A stretch of DNA of 64,000 bases from Treponema sp. (GTDB lineage: Bacteria; Spirochaetota; Spirochaetia; Treponematales; Treponemataceae), in NCBI GenBank assembly GCA_017934745.1, contig JAGBIY010000064.1, positions 62,001-126,000 on the forward strand, in the 5' to 3' direction. The notes under the pieces are model-generated. The model saw only the letters and a list, made by a program, of their open reading frames with translations, was not told where the DNA came from and ran no database searches. Within the stretch, counting starts at the first letter, position 1. Each line of letters starts with the position of its first letter. This document shows, one piece after another, positions 19,148-27,964 of this stretch. The position numbers were made by a program, and so were the translations under genes.

Positions 19148-21016
19148 ATGAATCCGCTGAAAATAAAAATCTATCTATCTTGTCATAAAGATTGTTATGT
19201 TCCGAATCATCCTTTGATTTTTCCCATACAGGTTGGTTCTGCAATATCGGAAAAACGGCTTCCAATTGCGCTGCACGACGACGAAGGCGACAACATCTCA
19301 TCAAAAAACAAAATGTACTGCGAGCTTACAGCGCAATACTGGGCATGGAAAAACGACACTGATGCCGACTGCTACGGATTCTGGCATTATCGGCGGTACA
19401 TGAATTTTTCGGACAAGGAACTACCGCACAATCCATTCGAGGATGTTGAGCTTGATTATCTTGATGATGATTCTCTTAAATTGCTGAACTTGGACGAAAG
19501 CGTCATGTCAGAGAAAATCAGCCAATATGATGTGATTGCCACGACACCTGTGAACCTAAAAAAACTCAACAAAAACTTGAAGTCAAACCGGCATCAATAC
19601 GAATCTACTCCGTATCAATATAAAGAAGATTTGGACGTGATGCTGGAAATAATCAAAGAGAAGTATCCAGATTACTACGACATTGCAAACTGGTATCTGG
19701 ACAAATCTCCGGTCGGCTATTACTGCAACATGTTCATCATGAAGAAGGAGCTTTTCCGCGAGTACAGTGAATGGCTTTTTACGATTCTCTTTGAGCATGA
19801 AAAACGCCGGGATTACACGAACTACGATGTGACAGGGTACCGTGTGAGCGGATACCTCGGCGAGAGACTTTTCGCAATCTGGTATCTTCACTTGCAAAAA
19901 ACTGGAAACTACAAGACCTGCGAATTGCAGCGAACGCTTTTCAAGAATGTGGAAAGAGCCGTAGATGTAAAGCCTGCGTTCCAGAGCAACAACGTGGCGA
20001 TTGCCCTTGCGGTCAACGATTATTTTGTTCCATATCTTTCGGTGACTCTTGCGTCCATTGTTGAGAATTCGTCTTCCAAGAGAAACTATGACATTCTGAT
20101 TCTGACGACAGACATCTCTCAGGAAAAAAAATTCACATTACAGAATCTTGTTTCTTCTCACAATAATTTCTCGCTCAGATTCGTGAATCCAGCAAAAAAA
20201 GTAGCGCATTTTTCACCGCACCTTCACGGGCACTTCGGGCATATCGAAACCTACTACAGGCTCATCCTTCCCGATTTGCTCCCAAATTACAACAAACTTT
20301 TGTACCTAGACTCAGATATGGTTGTGAACGCGGATGTTTCTGACCTTTTTGATGAAGATGTAAATGGATTTTTGCTTGAGGCCTGTCATGATGCCGACAC
20401 GGCAGGGCTTTACAATGGATGGCAGCCGGATCGGAAAAAATACAGCGATGAAGTCCTGAAGCTCAAAGAACCATACCAGTATTTTCAGGCAGGAACGATT
20501 CTCTTCAATCTTGAAGAATTCAGAAAGACATATTCTATAGAAGAAATGCTCGATTTCGCCTCAAAGGAAAAATGGCTTCTGCAAGATCAGGATGTGCTGA
20601 ACAAGCTCTGCGAAGGACGCGTCAAGTATGTGGACATGGCATGGAATGTCATGTGCGATTACAACGGCGTCCGAATAAAGGAAATCATCGCGCTCGCTCC
20701 CCAGTGGCTCAACAAAATGTACATGGATTCCCGCAAGAATCCAAAAATCATTCACTATGCAGGCCCGCAGAAGCCGTGGTTGGAGCCAGAAATGGATTTC
20801 GCCCAGGAGTTTTGGCAGGTGGCGAAGAACACGCCGTTTTATGAGGTAATGCTTTACAGGATGAGTTGCTGTGCAGCAGCAACAACTTATAGCAAAAAAA
20901 TTAATGAAATTGGCAGAAACCTAAAATCAAGAAAATACCTTCTAAAATGGATTATAGGAGAAGGTAGGTTTGGAAAAATTGTGCGGAAGATTTGGGGAAA
21001 ATTTAGAAGGAAGTAA
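19148..21016 (+). CDS. DUF4422 domain fused to GT8 glycosyltransferase
   Basis: 622 residues. Residues 1-~275 form DUF4422 (KIKIYLSCHKDCYVP, AQYWAWKN, YGFWHYRRYMNF, GERLFAIWYL), a putative GT-A sugar transferase. Residues ~285-560 form a GT8 domain: NVAIALAVNDYFVPYLSVTL, KLLYLDSDMVVNADVS with the D-x-D, QAGTILFN, and the end motif HYAGPQKPW. A basic tail (~50 residues) may contact the membrane. Such double-transferases assemble two sugars of a surface glycan. No ribosome site is obvious before ATG 19148. Its expression should depend on the invertible segment upstream. Confidence 0.85.
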   Translation: MNPLKIKIYLSCHKDCYVPNHPLIFPIQVGSAISEKRLPIALHDDEGDNISSKNKMYCELTAQYWAWKNDTDADCYGFWHYRRYMNFSDKELPHNPFEDVELDYLDDDSLKLLNLDESVMSEKISQYDVIATTPVNLKKLNKNLKSNRHQYESTPYQYKEDLDVMLEIIKEKYPDYYDIANWYLDKSPVGYYCNMFIMKKELFREYSEWLFTILFEHEKRRDYTNYDVTGYRVSGYLGERLFAIWYLHLQKTGNYKTCELQRTLFKNVERAVDVKPAFQSNNVAIALAVNDYFVPYLSVTLASIVENSSSKRNYDILILTTDISQEKKFTLQNLVSSHNNFSLRFVNPAKKVAHFSPHLHGHFGHIETYYRLILPDLLPNYNKLLYLDSDMVVNADVSDLFDEDVNGFLLEACHDADTAGLYNGWQPDRKKYSDEVLKLKEPYQYFQAGTILFNLEEFRKTYSIEEMLDFASKEKWLLQDQDVLNKLCEGRVKYVDMAWNVMCDYNGVRIKEIIALAPQWLNKMYMDSRKNPKIIHYAGPQKPWLEPEMDFAQEFWQVAKNTPFYEVMLYRMSCCAAATTYSKKINEIGRNLKSRKYLLKWIIGEGRFGKIVRKIWGKFRRK

Positions 21017-21054
21017 AATGTTTGTATGGCAGTTATTTATTTTTTGAGGAGAAA

Positions 21055-21549
21055 ATGCCCATGCCAAAATACTATCTTTGCGGTGCGGAATTAACCGCAG
21101 AAAATGAATCTGAAGAACATATCATTATCAATGCAATTGGCGGGCGATATAAGTCAAAAAAATTGCTTTGCAAAAAGTGTAACAATGGAAGTGGCTCTGA
21201 TTATGATGCGGTTCTTGCAAAGCAATATCATTTTTTTACAAATATGCTTGAGCTGAGTCTGGAGCGAGGAAAACCTCCTGCATTAAAAATGGAGAGTGAA
21301 TCGGGCGAAAGTTACACAATAAAAAATGGGACCACACCAGAATTGAGTCACCCAATTGTGAAAACTGAAAAAATTGATGAACATTCAAGTCATATATCAA
21401 TAATAGCCCGTTCGAAAGAAGAATTGGAACAAAAACTGAAGGATTTTCAGAAGTAAGGTGGAAATCCGCCGTCTGAGGCAGAAATACATGCAATATGCGA
21501 GGAGTTTGCGGATGAATATTTGCCCAAAAAAGCAACTTTTATGGAATAA
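21055..21549 (+). pseudogene. HNH_5-type endonuclease remnant, frameshifted
   Basis: From ATG 21055 (RBS GAGGA) the frame reads YYLCGAELTAENESEEHII, NAIGG and LLCKKCNNGSGSDYD, an HNH_5 zinc nuclease. The first cysteine of the zinc pair is replaced (YYLCG in place of C-x2-C), and the frame stops at 21456. The adjoining frame then continues GGNPPSEAEIHAICEEFADE to a stop at 21549, consistent with one lost or gained base near 21453. The nuclease is therefore probably dead. It could have been part of a defence or mobile unit with the ATPase downstream. Confidence 0.6.
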
Positions 21550-21657
21550 AATAAAGCTGTAGCAGGATATCATATACCGAAGTCTTGTAGGTACAGCATA
21601 CACCGTTCTTTGACATTTCTATTTTGGGTTCATGTGTTCCTTCTGCATTATAGCTTT

Positions 21658-21689
21658 ACGATTATTATACTTTAGAGTATAATAATCGT
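21658..21689. promoter_or_regulatory. 14-bp perfect palindrome, putative operator
   Basis: ACGATTATTATACT, a TTAG loop, then its exact reverse complement. It overlaps the -35 position of the promoter candidate for the AAA ATPase gene and lies 30 bp before its start codon, as a repressor-binding site would. No regulator gene adjoins, so autoregulation by a neighbouring protein is only a guess. Confidence 0.6.
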
Positions 21690-21700
21690 AAGTGTATAAT
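21671..21700 (+). promoter_or_regulatory. Promoter candidate for the AAA ATPase gene
   Basis: TTTAGA (21671-21676), 18 bp, then a perfect TATAAT (21695-21700), leaving a ~12-nt leader that holds the AGGAG ribosome site before ATG 21719. The -35 lies in the loop of the palindrome. Confidence 0.5.
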
Positions 21701-21718
21701 CAACAAACAGGAGAACGT

Positions 21719-23122
21719 ATGTTTTTTGGAAGGGAAAGAGAGCTTTCAATTATGGAAGAAGCCTATGCTTCAAATTCATTTGAATTTCTTGTTCTCTATG
21801 GACGCCGGAGAATCGGAAAAACATCACTTTTGAAGGAATTCGCAAAGAGGCACAGGATACTCATGTATTCTGCGCAGGAAAAAAACGACTCCTTGAATCT
21901 TGCGGATTTTTCAAAAGCTGTCCAGCAATTCTTTGAGGGACGGAGTTTTGGAGTTTTTTCTGATTGGGAAGCAGCTTTTTCCTACATAACGGGAAAAATA
22001 ACCGGAGAAGAAAAACTTGTGCTCGTTATCGATGAGTTTCCTTTCATTGCAGCTGAAAACCCTTCTATAAAAAGCATACTGCAGCACACAATCGACCACG
22101 CTTGGAGCGAAAAAAACATTTTTCTTGTTTTGTGCGGCTCCAGCGTGAGTTTCATGGAAGACGAGATTCTTGCCCATAAAAGTCCTTTGTATGGAAGGTC
22201 AACCTGCCACATCGAGCTTAAAGCGTTTGACTATTTTGAAAGCGCGGCTTTTTTCCCGAATTATTCCCACATCGACAAGCTGATGGCTTATGGAATACTT
22301 GGTGGAGTTCCATGTTATCTGGCTGCCTTTGATAAAGAAAAATCCGTGAGACAGAATGTCGCTTCAAAAATCTTAAAGGAAGGCTCCTTTCTGAAAGACG
22401 AACCTTCTTTCCTTCTCCGTCAGGAATTGAGGGAGCCTGCGGTATACAACAGCATTCTTGAGGCAATAGCGGCCGGAGCCACTAGGGTCAATGACATCTC
22501 CTCAAAAATTCATGAGGATGTTCAAAAATGTTCCAAGTATCTTTCCACCTTGCAGACAATCCGTCTCGTGAAGAAATGCCTTCCTTGCGGTGAAAAAGAA
22601 TCTTCAAGGCGTACCCTTTACAAGATTTCCGACAGCTACTTTTTGTTCTGGTATCACTTCCTTTTTGAGCGAAAAAGTTATTTTGAGCTTGTCGGGGAGG
22701 AGAATGCCGCAGATGAAATTTTCAGGAGCGAAAACATCAACATGCATCTAGGCCGCGTGTTCGAGGAAATCTGCCTTGAATACATGGTTCGCCTTGCAAA
22801 GACAGGCCGGCTGCCGTTCGTTCCAGAAAAATACGGCAAATGGTGGGGAAACAATCCTTCTCGGAAAATGCAGGATGACATCGACATTCTTTTGCTCGAC
22901 AGAACTGGCGAAAAAGTGATTATCGGCGAGTGCAAATTCCGAAACGAGCAGTTTGACAAAGCCGAATTCGAGACAATGCTTTCAAGACGCGCTATTTTCC
23001 CTTTCGCAAAGGAGACTGCCTTTTTTGCCTTCAGCAAGAGCGGATTTTCAGACTGGGTGCATGAGAACGCGGCAGCTGCCTCCGTGACGCTCGTCGAGAT
23101 TTCTGACCTGTTCCAAATCTGA
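21719..23122 (+). CDS. AAA ATPase of the archaeal-type/DUF234 family
   Basis: 467 residues from ATG 21719 (AGGAG site). N-terminal MFFGRERELSIMEEAY opening, Walker A YGRRRIGKTSLLKEF, Walker B VLVIDEFPF, sensor VLCGSSVSFM; a winged-helix stretch near residues 245-300; and the C-terminal DUF234 domain (YKISDSYFLFWYHFLF, then DIDILLLDRTGEKVIIGECK, a PD-(D/E)XK-like core with D...E-x-K). This family occurs as single genes in many gut bacteria and archaea with unknown role, possibly nucleic-acid processing or defence. It has its own promoter and palindromic operator candidate. It is not evidently part of glycan synthesis. Confidence 0.85.
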   Translation: MFFGRERELSIMEEAYASNSFEFLVLYGRRRIGKTSLLKEFAKRHRILMYSAQEKNDSLNLADFSKAVQQFFEGRSFGVFSDWEAAFSYITGKITGEEKLVLVIDEFPFIAAENPSIKSILQHTIDHAWSEKNIFLVLCGSSVSFMEDEILAHKSPLYGRSTCHIELKAFDYFESAAFFPNYSHIDKLMAYGILGGVPCYLAAFDKEKSVRQNVASKILKEGSFLKDEPSFLLRQELREPAVYNSILEAIAAGATRVNDISSKIHEDVQKCSKYLSTLQTIRLVKKCLPCGEKESSRRTLYKISDSYFLFWYHFLFERKSYFELVGEENAADEIFRSENINMHLGRVFEEICLEYMVRLAKTGRLPFVPEKYGKWWGNNPSRKMQDDIDILLLDRTGEKVIIGECKFRNEQFDKAEFETMLSRRAIFPFAKETAFFAFSKSGFSDWVHENAAAASVTLVEISDLFQI

Positions 23123-23250
23123 ACGGAATCAGTATTTCGATATTTTAAAGAAAATTCCTGAAACTCCAAAAATAGAAATGCCGCATTGCCTTGCGATGTG
23201 TAAGCCAAAGAACAGAATGAATTTGGTTATTATCCGTTTTTGGAGGAAAT

Positions 23251-23427
23251 ATGTTCATTAAGACACCACTGAAGTGTATTATACACGCTTCATACAGGAA
23301 AACTGACAGTGCAGAAAACTGGAAATGGAACGATATAAAATGCCAGGCGACATCTGCTCAGTGTGGCATCTTATTTTATAAGACGAATCGTCTAAAAGAA
23401 ACTGCATCATGCCTGACAGAACGATAA
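23251..23427 (+). CDS. Small ORF (58 aa) coupled to the lipoprotein gene, unknown
   Basis: ATG 23251 follows a strong ribosome site (TTTTGGAGGAAAT). The frame has four Cys and starts MFIKTPLKCIIHASYRKTD. Its TAA ends 2 bp before the ATG chosen for the lipoprotein gene, so it could act as a coupling leader or be the eroded end of a former gene. I do not recognise the product. Confidence 0.35.
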   Translation: MFIKTPLKCIIHASYRKTDSAENWKWNDIKCQATSAQCGILFYKTNRLKETASCLTER

Positions 23428-23429
23428 AA

Positions 23430-24254
23430 ATGATGAAGTATATTGTTACCGTCTTTATCATTATTCTAATAGTCTCATGCTGTAAAGAGGAAACTCAACC
23501 TGATTCTGTTCCGTGGTATAAGACTTATCACTCACTTGCGCATAGCGGGGGTGGGTATAACAACATGGTTTATACAAACTCCATTGAATCATGGAACAAT
23601 GCCTACGCACATGGAACTCGTATTTTCGATGCCGATTTAAATTTTACTTCGGACAATGTTCTCGTACTTCGCCATGAGTGGAGCGATGACCTTGGACAGG
23701 AAAATTGCGGCAATGGAATTATTCCTGACTACGCAACTTTCATTAGCAGTCCTATTTTTCCAAATATAGAAGATTGCAGTCTCACACCGATGGACTGTCA
23801 GATGATGCTTCGCTTTCTTGATGAGCATGATGATGCATACGCTGCTTGTGATTCAAAGAATGATACTTACAGCACATATTTTGCACTTGCCGAATGCGCA
23901 AAAAAAATCGGTTTGGAACGAGTCCTCGATAGAATAATTGTGTCGTTCTATTGGAAGGAAGACAAAGTTGCGGCACTCAGAGCATATGATTTTAAACATT
24001 TCGCGTTCCGCTATTACAACAACAATTTCAACAATTTCAACGAAGTCAAGGACTTATGCAAGGAACTTGATGTTAGTGTGTGTATGGTATGGCGCACATT
24101 TATCCGTGATGACAATGAATGGCAAGTTCTTGCGGAAAACGGAATTACAGTCTGGGCTGCAGTGATTGATGACAAAAGTGAGTGGGAATATCTCAAATCA
24201 ATTGGAGTTTCGGGGTGCGTCACGAACTTTCTTTATGAGGAGGATTTGCAGTGA
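23430..24254 (+). CDS. Lipoprotein of the glycerophosphodiester phosphodiesterase (GDPD) superfamily
   Basis: A signal peptide with hydrophobic core IVTVFIIILIVSC and cysteine makes a lipoprotein. The mature part opens with SLAHSGGG, then IFDADLNFTSDNVLVLRHEW, equivalent to GDPD's H-R-G, E-x-D and H-D catalytic layout, with the first Glu replaced by Asp. Later strands (IIVSFYWKE, VCMVW, VWAAVID, GCVTNFLY) fit the TIM barrel. It may cleave glycerophosphodiesters (glycerophosphocholine-like or teichoic-like substrates) at the envelope surface. It heads a coupled operon with cytidylyltransferase and LicD, so it may supply the alcohol or phosphate head group. ATG 23409 is an alternative start. 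Confidence 0.7.
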   Translation: MMKYIVTVFIIILIVSCCKEETQPDSVPWYKTYHSLAHSGGGYNNMVYTNSIESWNNAYAHGTRIFDADLNFTSDNVLVLRHEWSDDLGQENCGNGIIPDYATFISSPIFPNIEDCSLTPMDCQMMLRFLDEHDDAYAACDSKNDTYSTYFALAECAKKIGLERVLDRIIVSFYWKEDKVAALRAYDFKHFAFRYYNNNFNNFNEVKDLCKELDVSVCMVWRTFIRDDNEWQVLAENGITVWAAVIDDKSEWEYLKSIGVSGCVTNFLYEEDLQ

Positions 24255-24670
24255 TAATTGGCTATACGACTGGTGTGTTCGATATGTTCCATATCGGACA
24301 TCTCAATATATTGCGACTGGCAAAGGAACAATGTGATTTTCTTATCGTTGGAGTAAGTACAGACGAGCTTGTACAGGAATACAAGCATAAATCACCCATC
24401 ATTCCTTTTGGAGAACGAATTGAGATTGTAAAGTCAATTCGATTTGTTGATAAAGTAATAGCGCAGGAAACACTCGATAAGAAACTAGCATGGGAAAAAC
24501 TGCATTTCAATGTGTTGTTTCATGGTTCTGACTGGAAAGAAAGTGCACTTTACAAAAAAACAGAAAAAGATTTAAAAGAAGTCGGTGCTCGTATCGTGTG
24601 GATTCCCCATACACAAGGAATTTCAAGCACAATGCTGGCGGAGAAATTACAATCAGAGGACAATATATGA
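24251..24670 (+). CDS. TagD-like glycerol-3-phosphate/choline-phosphate cytidylyltransferase
   Basis: 139 residues with GYTTGVFDMFHIGHLNIL (H-x-G-H nucleotidyltransferase motif), RIEIVKSIRFVD and the end motif ISSTML, matching the TagD/CCT family. It makes CDP-glycerol, CDP-ethanolamine or a similar activated head group. The start is GTG 24251 with a perfect GAGGAGG upstream; it overlaps the lipoprotein stop, and its own stop overlaps the LicD start. Together with LicD the product is probably a CDP-alcohol used to decorate the glycan with a phospho-substituent. Specificity among glycerol, choline and ethanolamine cannot be told. Confidence 0.85.
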   Translation: MIIGYTTGVFDMFHIGHLNILRLAKEQCDFLIVGVSTDELVQEYKHKSPIIPFGERIEIVKSIRFVDKVIAQETLDKKLAWEKLHFNVLFHGSDWKESALYKKTEKDLKEVGARIVWIPHTQGISSTMLAEKLQSEDNI

Positions 24671-25854
24671 AAAATTACATGGCAATTGCAAAAAGGGCAT
24701 ACCGTCATATTTTAATGATTTCAGAATTGCAGGAGAAACTTTCGGCTCAGGATAGAAAAATACAAGAATTGACAGAATCACTTGCAAAAATGAAAGACTG
24801 CATTGAAAGCATGAAAGACGGCATTAAAAGTGAACTCGAACATCTGAATTCAGATATGCACGATAATCGAAACATTCTGAGCCAGAAAATTGACGAGAAG
24901 TCTAGTGTTATTCTTGGTGAGTTTGCTTTATTAGAAAAACAGTCTGAAATCCGTTTTTGGCAAAACTACAAAAAATCTGATGAAAATGAGTTTGAAGCCA
25001 GACAACGATTTTTCAATTCTCTTCCAAAAGCAACGGGCGGTCTAAGACTCTTGCAGCAGGGAAATGCGTACTTATTGAAAAAACTTTCGGAAATTTGCGA
25101 CAAAAACGGTTTTACATACTGGCTGCAAAGCGGAACATTGTTAGGGGCTGTACGGCATAAAGGCTTCGTACCGTGGGATGACGATACTGACTGTGCGATG
25201 TTTCGAGCGGACATTGAAAAGCTCCGCTACTTGCTGAAAGATAATCCTGATTTTCAAGTGACACTCATATACGACTGGTGGGCAAAAAGTCGTCAGATTC
25301 GATTTCGCCCGCGAGACATTTCTATTCCATGTTTTGTTGATATTTATATCTATGACTGGTGTGAAAACAATTCAGATGAATACTGGATTAATCAAAAATG
25401 CAAGCGTGAAGAAATTATACGCACTATTGAAAACGACACGTCTAAAGAAGTTTCTTTCTGGCGAGAGCATCCTTATCTTGACGATAAAAGTGAGCAAGCA
25501 CCATATATTGAATCCATGTTCCAAAAATTTATAGGTCTCAATGAAAGAAATGAGTTCGATAATAAACAAAACATATCGCAAAAAGCTGTCTGCTGGGGTT
25601 TAGATAACTTTTCCGTAAATTGGAAACGACTTTTTGACAAAGATTTTCTTTTTCCTACAGTCTTGCTGGAATACGAAGGTGAAAAATACTCTGCCCCTAA
25701 AGAATTTTTGGCATATGTAAATAGACAGTATGGCAACATTTGGGAACTTCCGCATGATTTGATTTCACATTTTCATCATGTTTCACACGAGGAACTTGAA
25801 ACTGAATCAATGAAACAAAAAATATCAAGCTTTATTTCAGGAGAAAATCTATGA
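24667..25854 (+). CDS. LicD-family phosphotransferase with N-terminal coiled coil
   Basis: 395 residues. The first ~110 residues are a predicted coiled coil (SELQEKLSAQDRKIQELTES and on). The LicD nucleotidyltransferase-fold domain follows: YWLQSGTLLGAVRHKGF then VPWDDDTD, the metal-binding acidic cluster of LicD. It transfers phosphocholine or a related phospho-alcohol from a CDP donor onto a sugar. The ATGA overlap with the cytidylyltransferase supports a shared pathway. The coiled coil is an uncommon addition and could set chain length or membrane association, as coiled coils do in WbdD-type proteins. Confidence 0.85.
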   Translation: MKNYMAIAKRAYRHILMISELQEKLSAQDRKIQELTESLAKMKDCIESMKDGIKSELEHLNSDMHDNRNILSQKIDEKSSVILGEFALLEKQSEIRFWQNYKKSDENEFEARQRFFNSLPKATGGLRLLQQGNAYLLKKLSEICDKNGFTYWLQSGTLLGAVRHKGFVPWDDDTDCAMFRADIEKLRYLLKDNPDFQVTLIYDWWAKSRQIRFRPRDISIPCFVDIYIYDWCENNSDEYWINQKCKREEIIRTIENDTSKEVSFWREHPYLDDKSEQAPYIESMFQKFIGLNERNEFDNKQNISQKAVCWGLDNFSVNWKRLFDKDFLFPTVLLEYEGEKYSAPKEFLAYVNRQYGNIWELPHDLISHFHHVSHEELETESMKQKISSFISGENL

Positions 25855-26780
25855 CCCCAACACTTTTGGTCCTCGCCGCTGGCATGGGAAGCCGCTACGG
25901 CGGAGTCAAGCAGATTGACTCGGTTGGAAAAAACGGAGAGTGCCTTCTGGACTTTTCCGCGTTCGACGCCAAGCGGAGCGGATTCGGAAAAGTCGTCTTC
26001 ATCATCAGAAAAGACATCGAAAAAGACTTCCGGGAGCGGCTGTTTGACAGGGTGGCGCGGAACATGGACGCAGAATACGTGTTCCAGACGCCGGACGCGC
26101 TCCTTGCGGCGGAAGAGCGGAAAATTGCGCAGAAAGCGAACCGCGCAAAGCCGTGGGGAACCGTCCACGCGGTTTTGTGCGCGAAGGAGAGAATCAACGA
26201 GCCTTTCGCAGTCATCAACGCGGACGACTATTACGGGAAGAGCGCCTTCGAGACTCTCGGAAAGTATCTTTCTTCTATAAACAACGACTGCACGGAGCAC
26301 GCAATGGTCGGCTACATACTCGAGAAGACCATGAGCAGGAACGGCTCTGTGAGCCGCGGAGTGTGCGAGGCGGAAGGAGGATTCCTGAAGTCAATCACGG
26401 AGAACACAAAAATCTACTACACCGGCGAGAATTTCAGCGGCAACGAAATAGAATCTGATTTGAACGGAAAAATCATCAGGATGACCGGGAAAGAGACCGT
26501 GAGCATGAACCTTTTCGGATTCTCTCCAAAAGCGTTCGAGAGTTTCGAGGAATACTGGGCTGATTTCAAAAAGACTTCGCTCTCCCTCCCAAAAGCGGAG
26601 GCGCTTCTTCCGGTCGCCGCAAGCGAGATGATTGGGAAGGGAGAAGGCAGAATCAAGGTCTTCACTTCCGAAGAAAGCTGGTTCGGAATGACATACCCGG
26701 AGGACAAGCAGGTCGTGAAGGCCGAAATTGCAAAGAAAATCGAATCTGGCTATTATCCAGAAAAACTGTGGGAGAAATAA
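25851..26780 (+). CDS. Nucleotidyltransferase (sugar- or choline-phosphate type)
   Basis: 309 residues, with LVLAAGMGSRYGGVKQ at the N-terminus (NTP-binding loop of sugar-phosphate nucleotidyltransferases) and VINADDYYGKSAFE for the metal site. Spacing and the longer insert after the loop (GKNGECLLDFSAFDAKRSGF) set it apart from RmlA and GalU; similar proteins are seen with phosphotransferase partners in gut bacteria. In this operon it may activate a sugar or a head group (LicC-like). Coding is noticeably GC-richer than the genes just before it. ATGA overlap with LicD. Confidence 0.75.
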   Translation: MTPTLLVLAAGMGSRYGGVKQIDSVGKNGECLLDFSAFDAKRSGFGKVVFIIRKDIEKDFRERLFDRVARNMDAEYVFQTPDALLAAEERKIAQKANRAKPWGTVHAVLCAKERINEPFAVINADDYYGKSAFETLGKYLSSINNDCTEHAMVGYILEKTMSRNGSVSRGVCEAEGGFLKSITENTKIYYTGENFSGNEIESDLNGKIIRMTGKETVSMNLFGFSPKAFESFEEYWADFKKTSLSLPKAEALLPVAASEMIGKGEGRIKVFTSEESWFGMTYPEDKQVVKAEIAKKIESGYYPEKLWEK

Positions 26781-26781
26781 A

Positions 26782-27888
26782 ATGAAACAACATTACGACT
26801 ATCTTTTCGTCGGCGCGGGACTTTTCTCGGCGACGATGGCGAACGAAGCGAAGAAGAAGGGAAAAAGCTGCCTCATAATAGAAAAACGAGACCACATCGC
26901 GGGGAACATCTACACGGAAAACGTAGAGGGAATCAACGTCCACAAGTACGGCGCGCACATCTTCCACACGGACTCGAAGAAAATCTGGGACTATGTGAAC
27001 GAGTTCGCGGAGTTCAACCGCTACACGAACTGCCCGGTCGCGAACTGGAGAAATCAACTGTACAACCTGCCGTTCAACATGAACACGTTCAACAAAATCT
27101 GGCCGGACGTGGTGACACCGGAACAGGCGAAAAAAAGAATCGAAGAGCAGGCTTCGGTCATGCAGGGAAAAACACCGCAGAACCTTGAGGAGCAGGCGAT
27201 TTCCCTCGTCGGCCGGGACATCTACGAACGGCTCATCAAGGGCTACACGGAAAAGCAGTGGGGGCGGCCATGCGCTGAACTTCCGGCGAGCATCATAAAG
27301 AGGCTTCCGGTCAGGCTCACGTTCGACAACAACTACTTCAACGACCGCTATCAGGGAATCCCGATTGGAGGCTACACGCAGATTGTCGAGAAGATGCTTT
27401 TTGGCTGCGACATCTTTTTGGACACGGACTTCTTCGACGACAGGGAAAAGTGGCTTTCCATCGCGGACAAAGTCGTCTACACGGGAACAATCGACCGCTT
27501 CTTCGACTATTCACAAGGGGAGCTTGAATACCGCTCTCTAAGGTTCGAAACGGAGACGCTCGAATGCGAAAACTTCCAGGGAAACGCCGTCATCAACTAC
27601 ACCGAGGCGGAGATTCCATACACGAGAATCATCGAGCACAAGCACTTTGAATTCGGAAAACAGCCGAAGACGATAATCACGAGGGAATACCCGGCTACAT
27701 GGAAGAAAGGCGACGAGCCGTACTATGCCGTTAACGACGAAAAAAACACGGCTCTCTACGCGAAATACAAGGCTCTTGCAGAAAAACAGGACAAGGTGGT
27801 CTTCGGAGGCAGGCTCGGAATGTACCGCTACTTCGACATGGACGACACGGTCGCCGCCGCCTTGGAGCTGGCGGAGAAAATCATGTAG
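26782..27888 (+). CDS. glf: UDP-galactopyranose mutase
   Basis: 368 residues: FAD loop FVGAGLFSAT, then IAGNIYTE, HKYGAHIFHT, a FNMNTFNKIW flexible-loop region, GYTEKQWG and the end GRLGMYRYFDMDD, all signature pieces of Glf. It converts UDP-galactopyranose to UDP-galactofuranose in the cytoplasm using reduced FAD. It is the last gene of the lic-like operon, 1 bp after the nucleotidyltransferase stop, with GGGAG before the ATG. It implies that galactofuranose is a constituent of a surface glycan made here. It is convergent with the wzt gene. Confidence 0.95.
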   Translation: MKQHYDYLFVGAGLFSATMANEAKKKGKSCLIIEKRDHIAGNIYTENVEGINVHKYGAHIFHTDSKKIWDYVNEFAEFNRYTNCPVANWRNQLYNLPFNMNTFNKIWPDVVTPEQAKKRIEEQASVMQGKTPQNLEEQAISLVGRDIYERLIKGYTEKQWGRPCAELPASIIKRLPVRLTFDNNYFNDRYQGIPIGGYTQIVEKMLFGCDIFLDTDFFDDREKWLSIADKVVYTGTIDRFFDYSQGELEYRSLRFETETLECENFQGNAVINYTEAEIPYTRIIEHKHFEFGKQPKTIITREYPATWKKGDEPYYAVNDEKNTALYAKYKALAEKQDKVVFGGRLGMYRYFDMDDTVAAALELAEKIM

Positions 27889-27964
27889 ATTTTTTAGGAA
27901 ATGCAATTCCTTGAAACAGAAAAGTTTCAGGGGATTGCCCTACTCCATATTCCCATAGTTTTTG

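Noticed and set aside
27889..27964. Terminator between glf and wzt
   Set aside because: Only a 6-bp stem (TGAAAC/GTTTCA) without a T run is visible; too weak to annotate.
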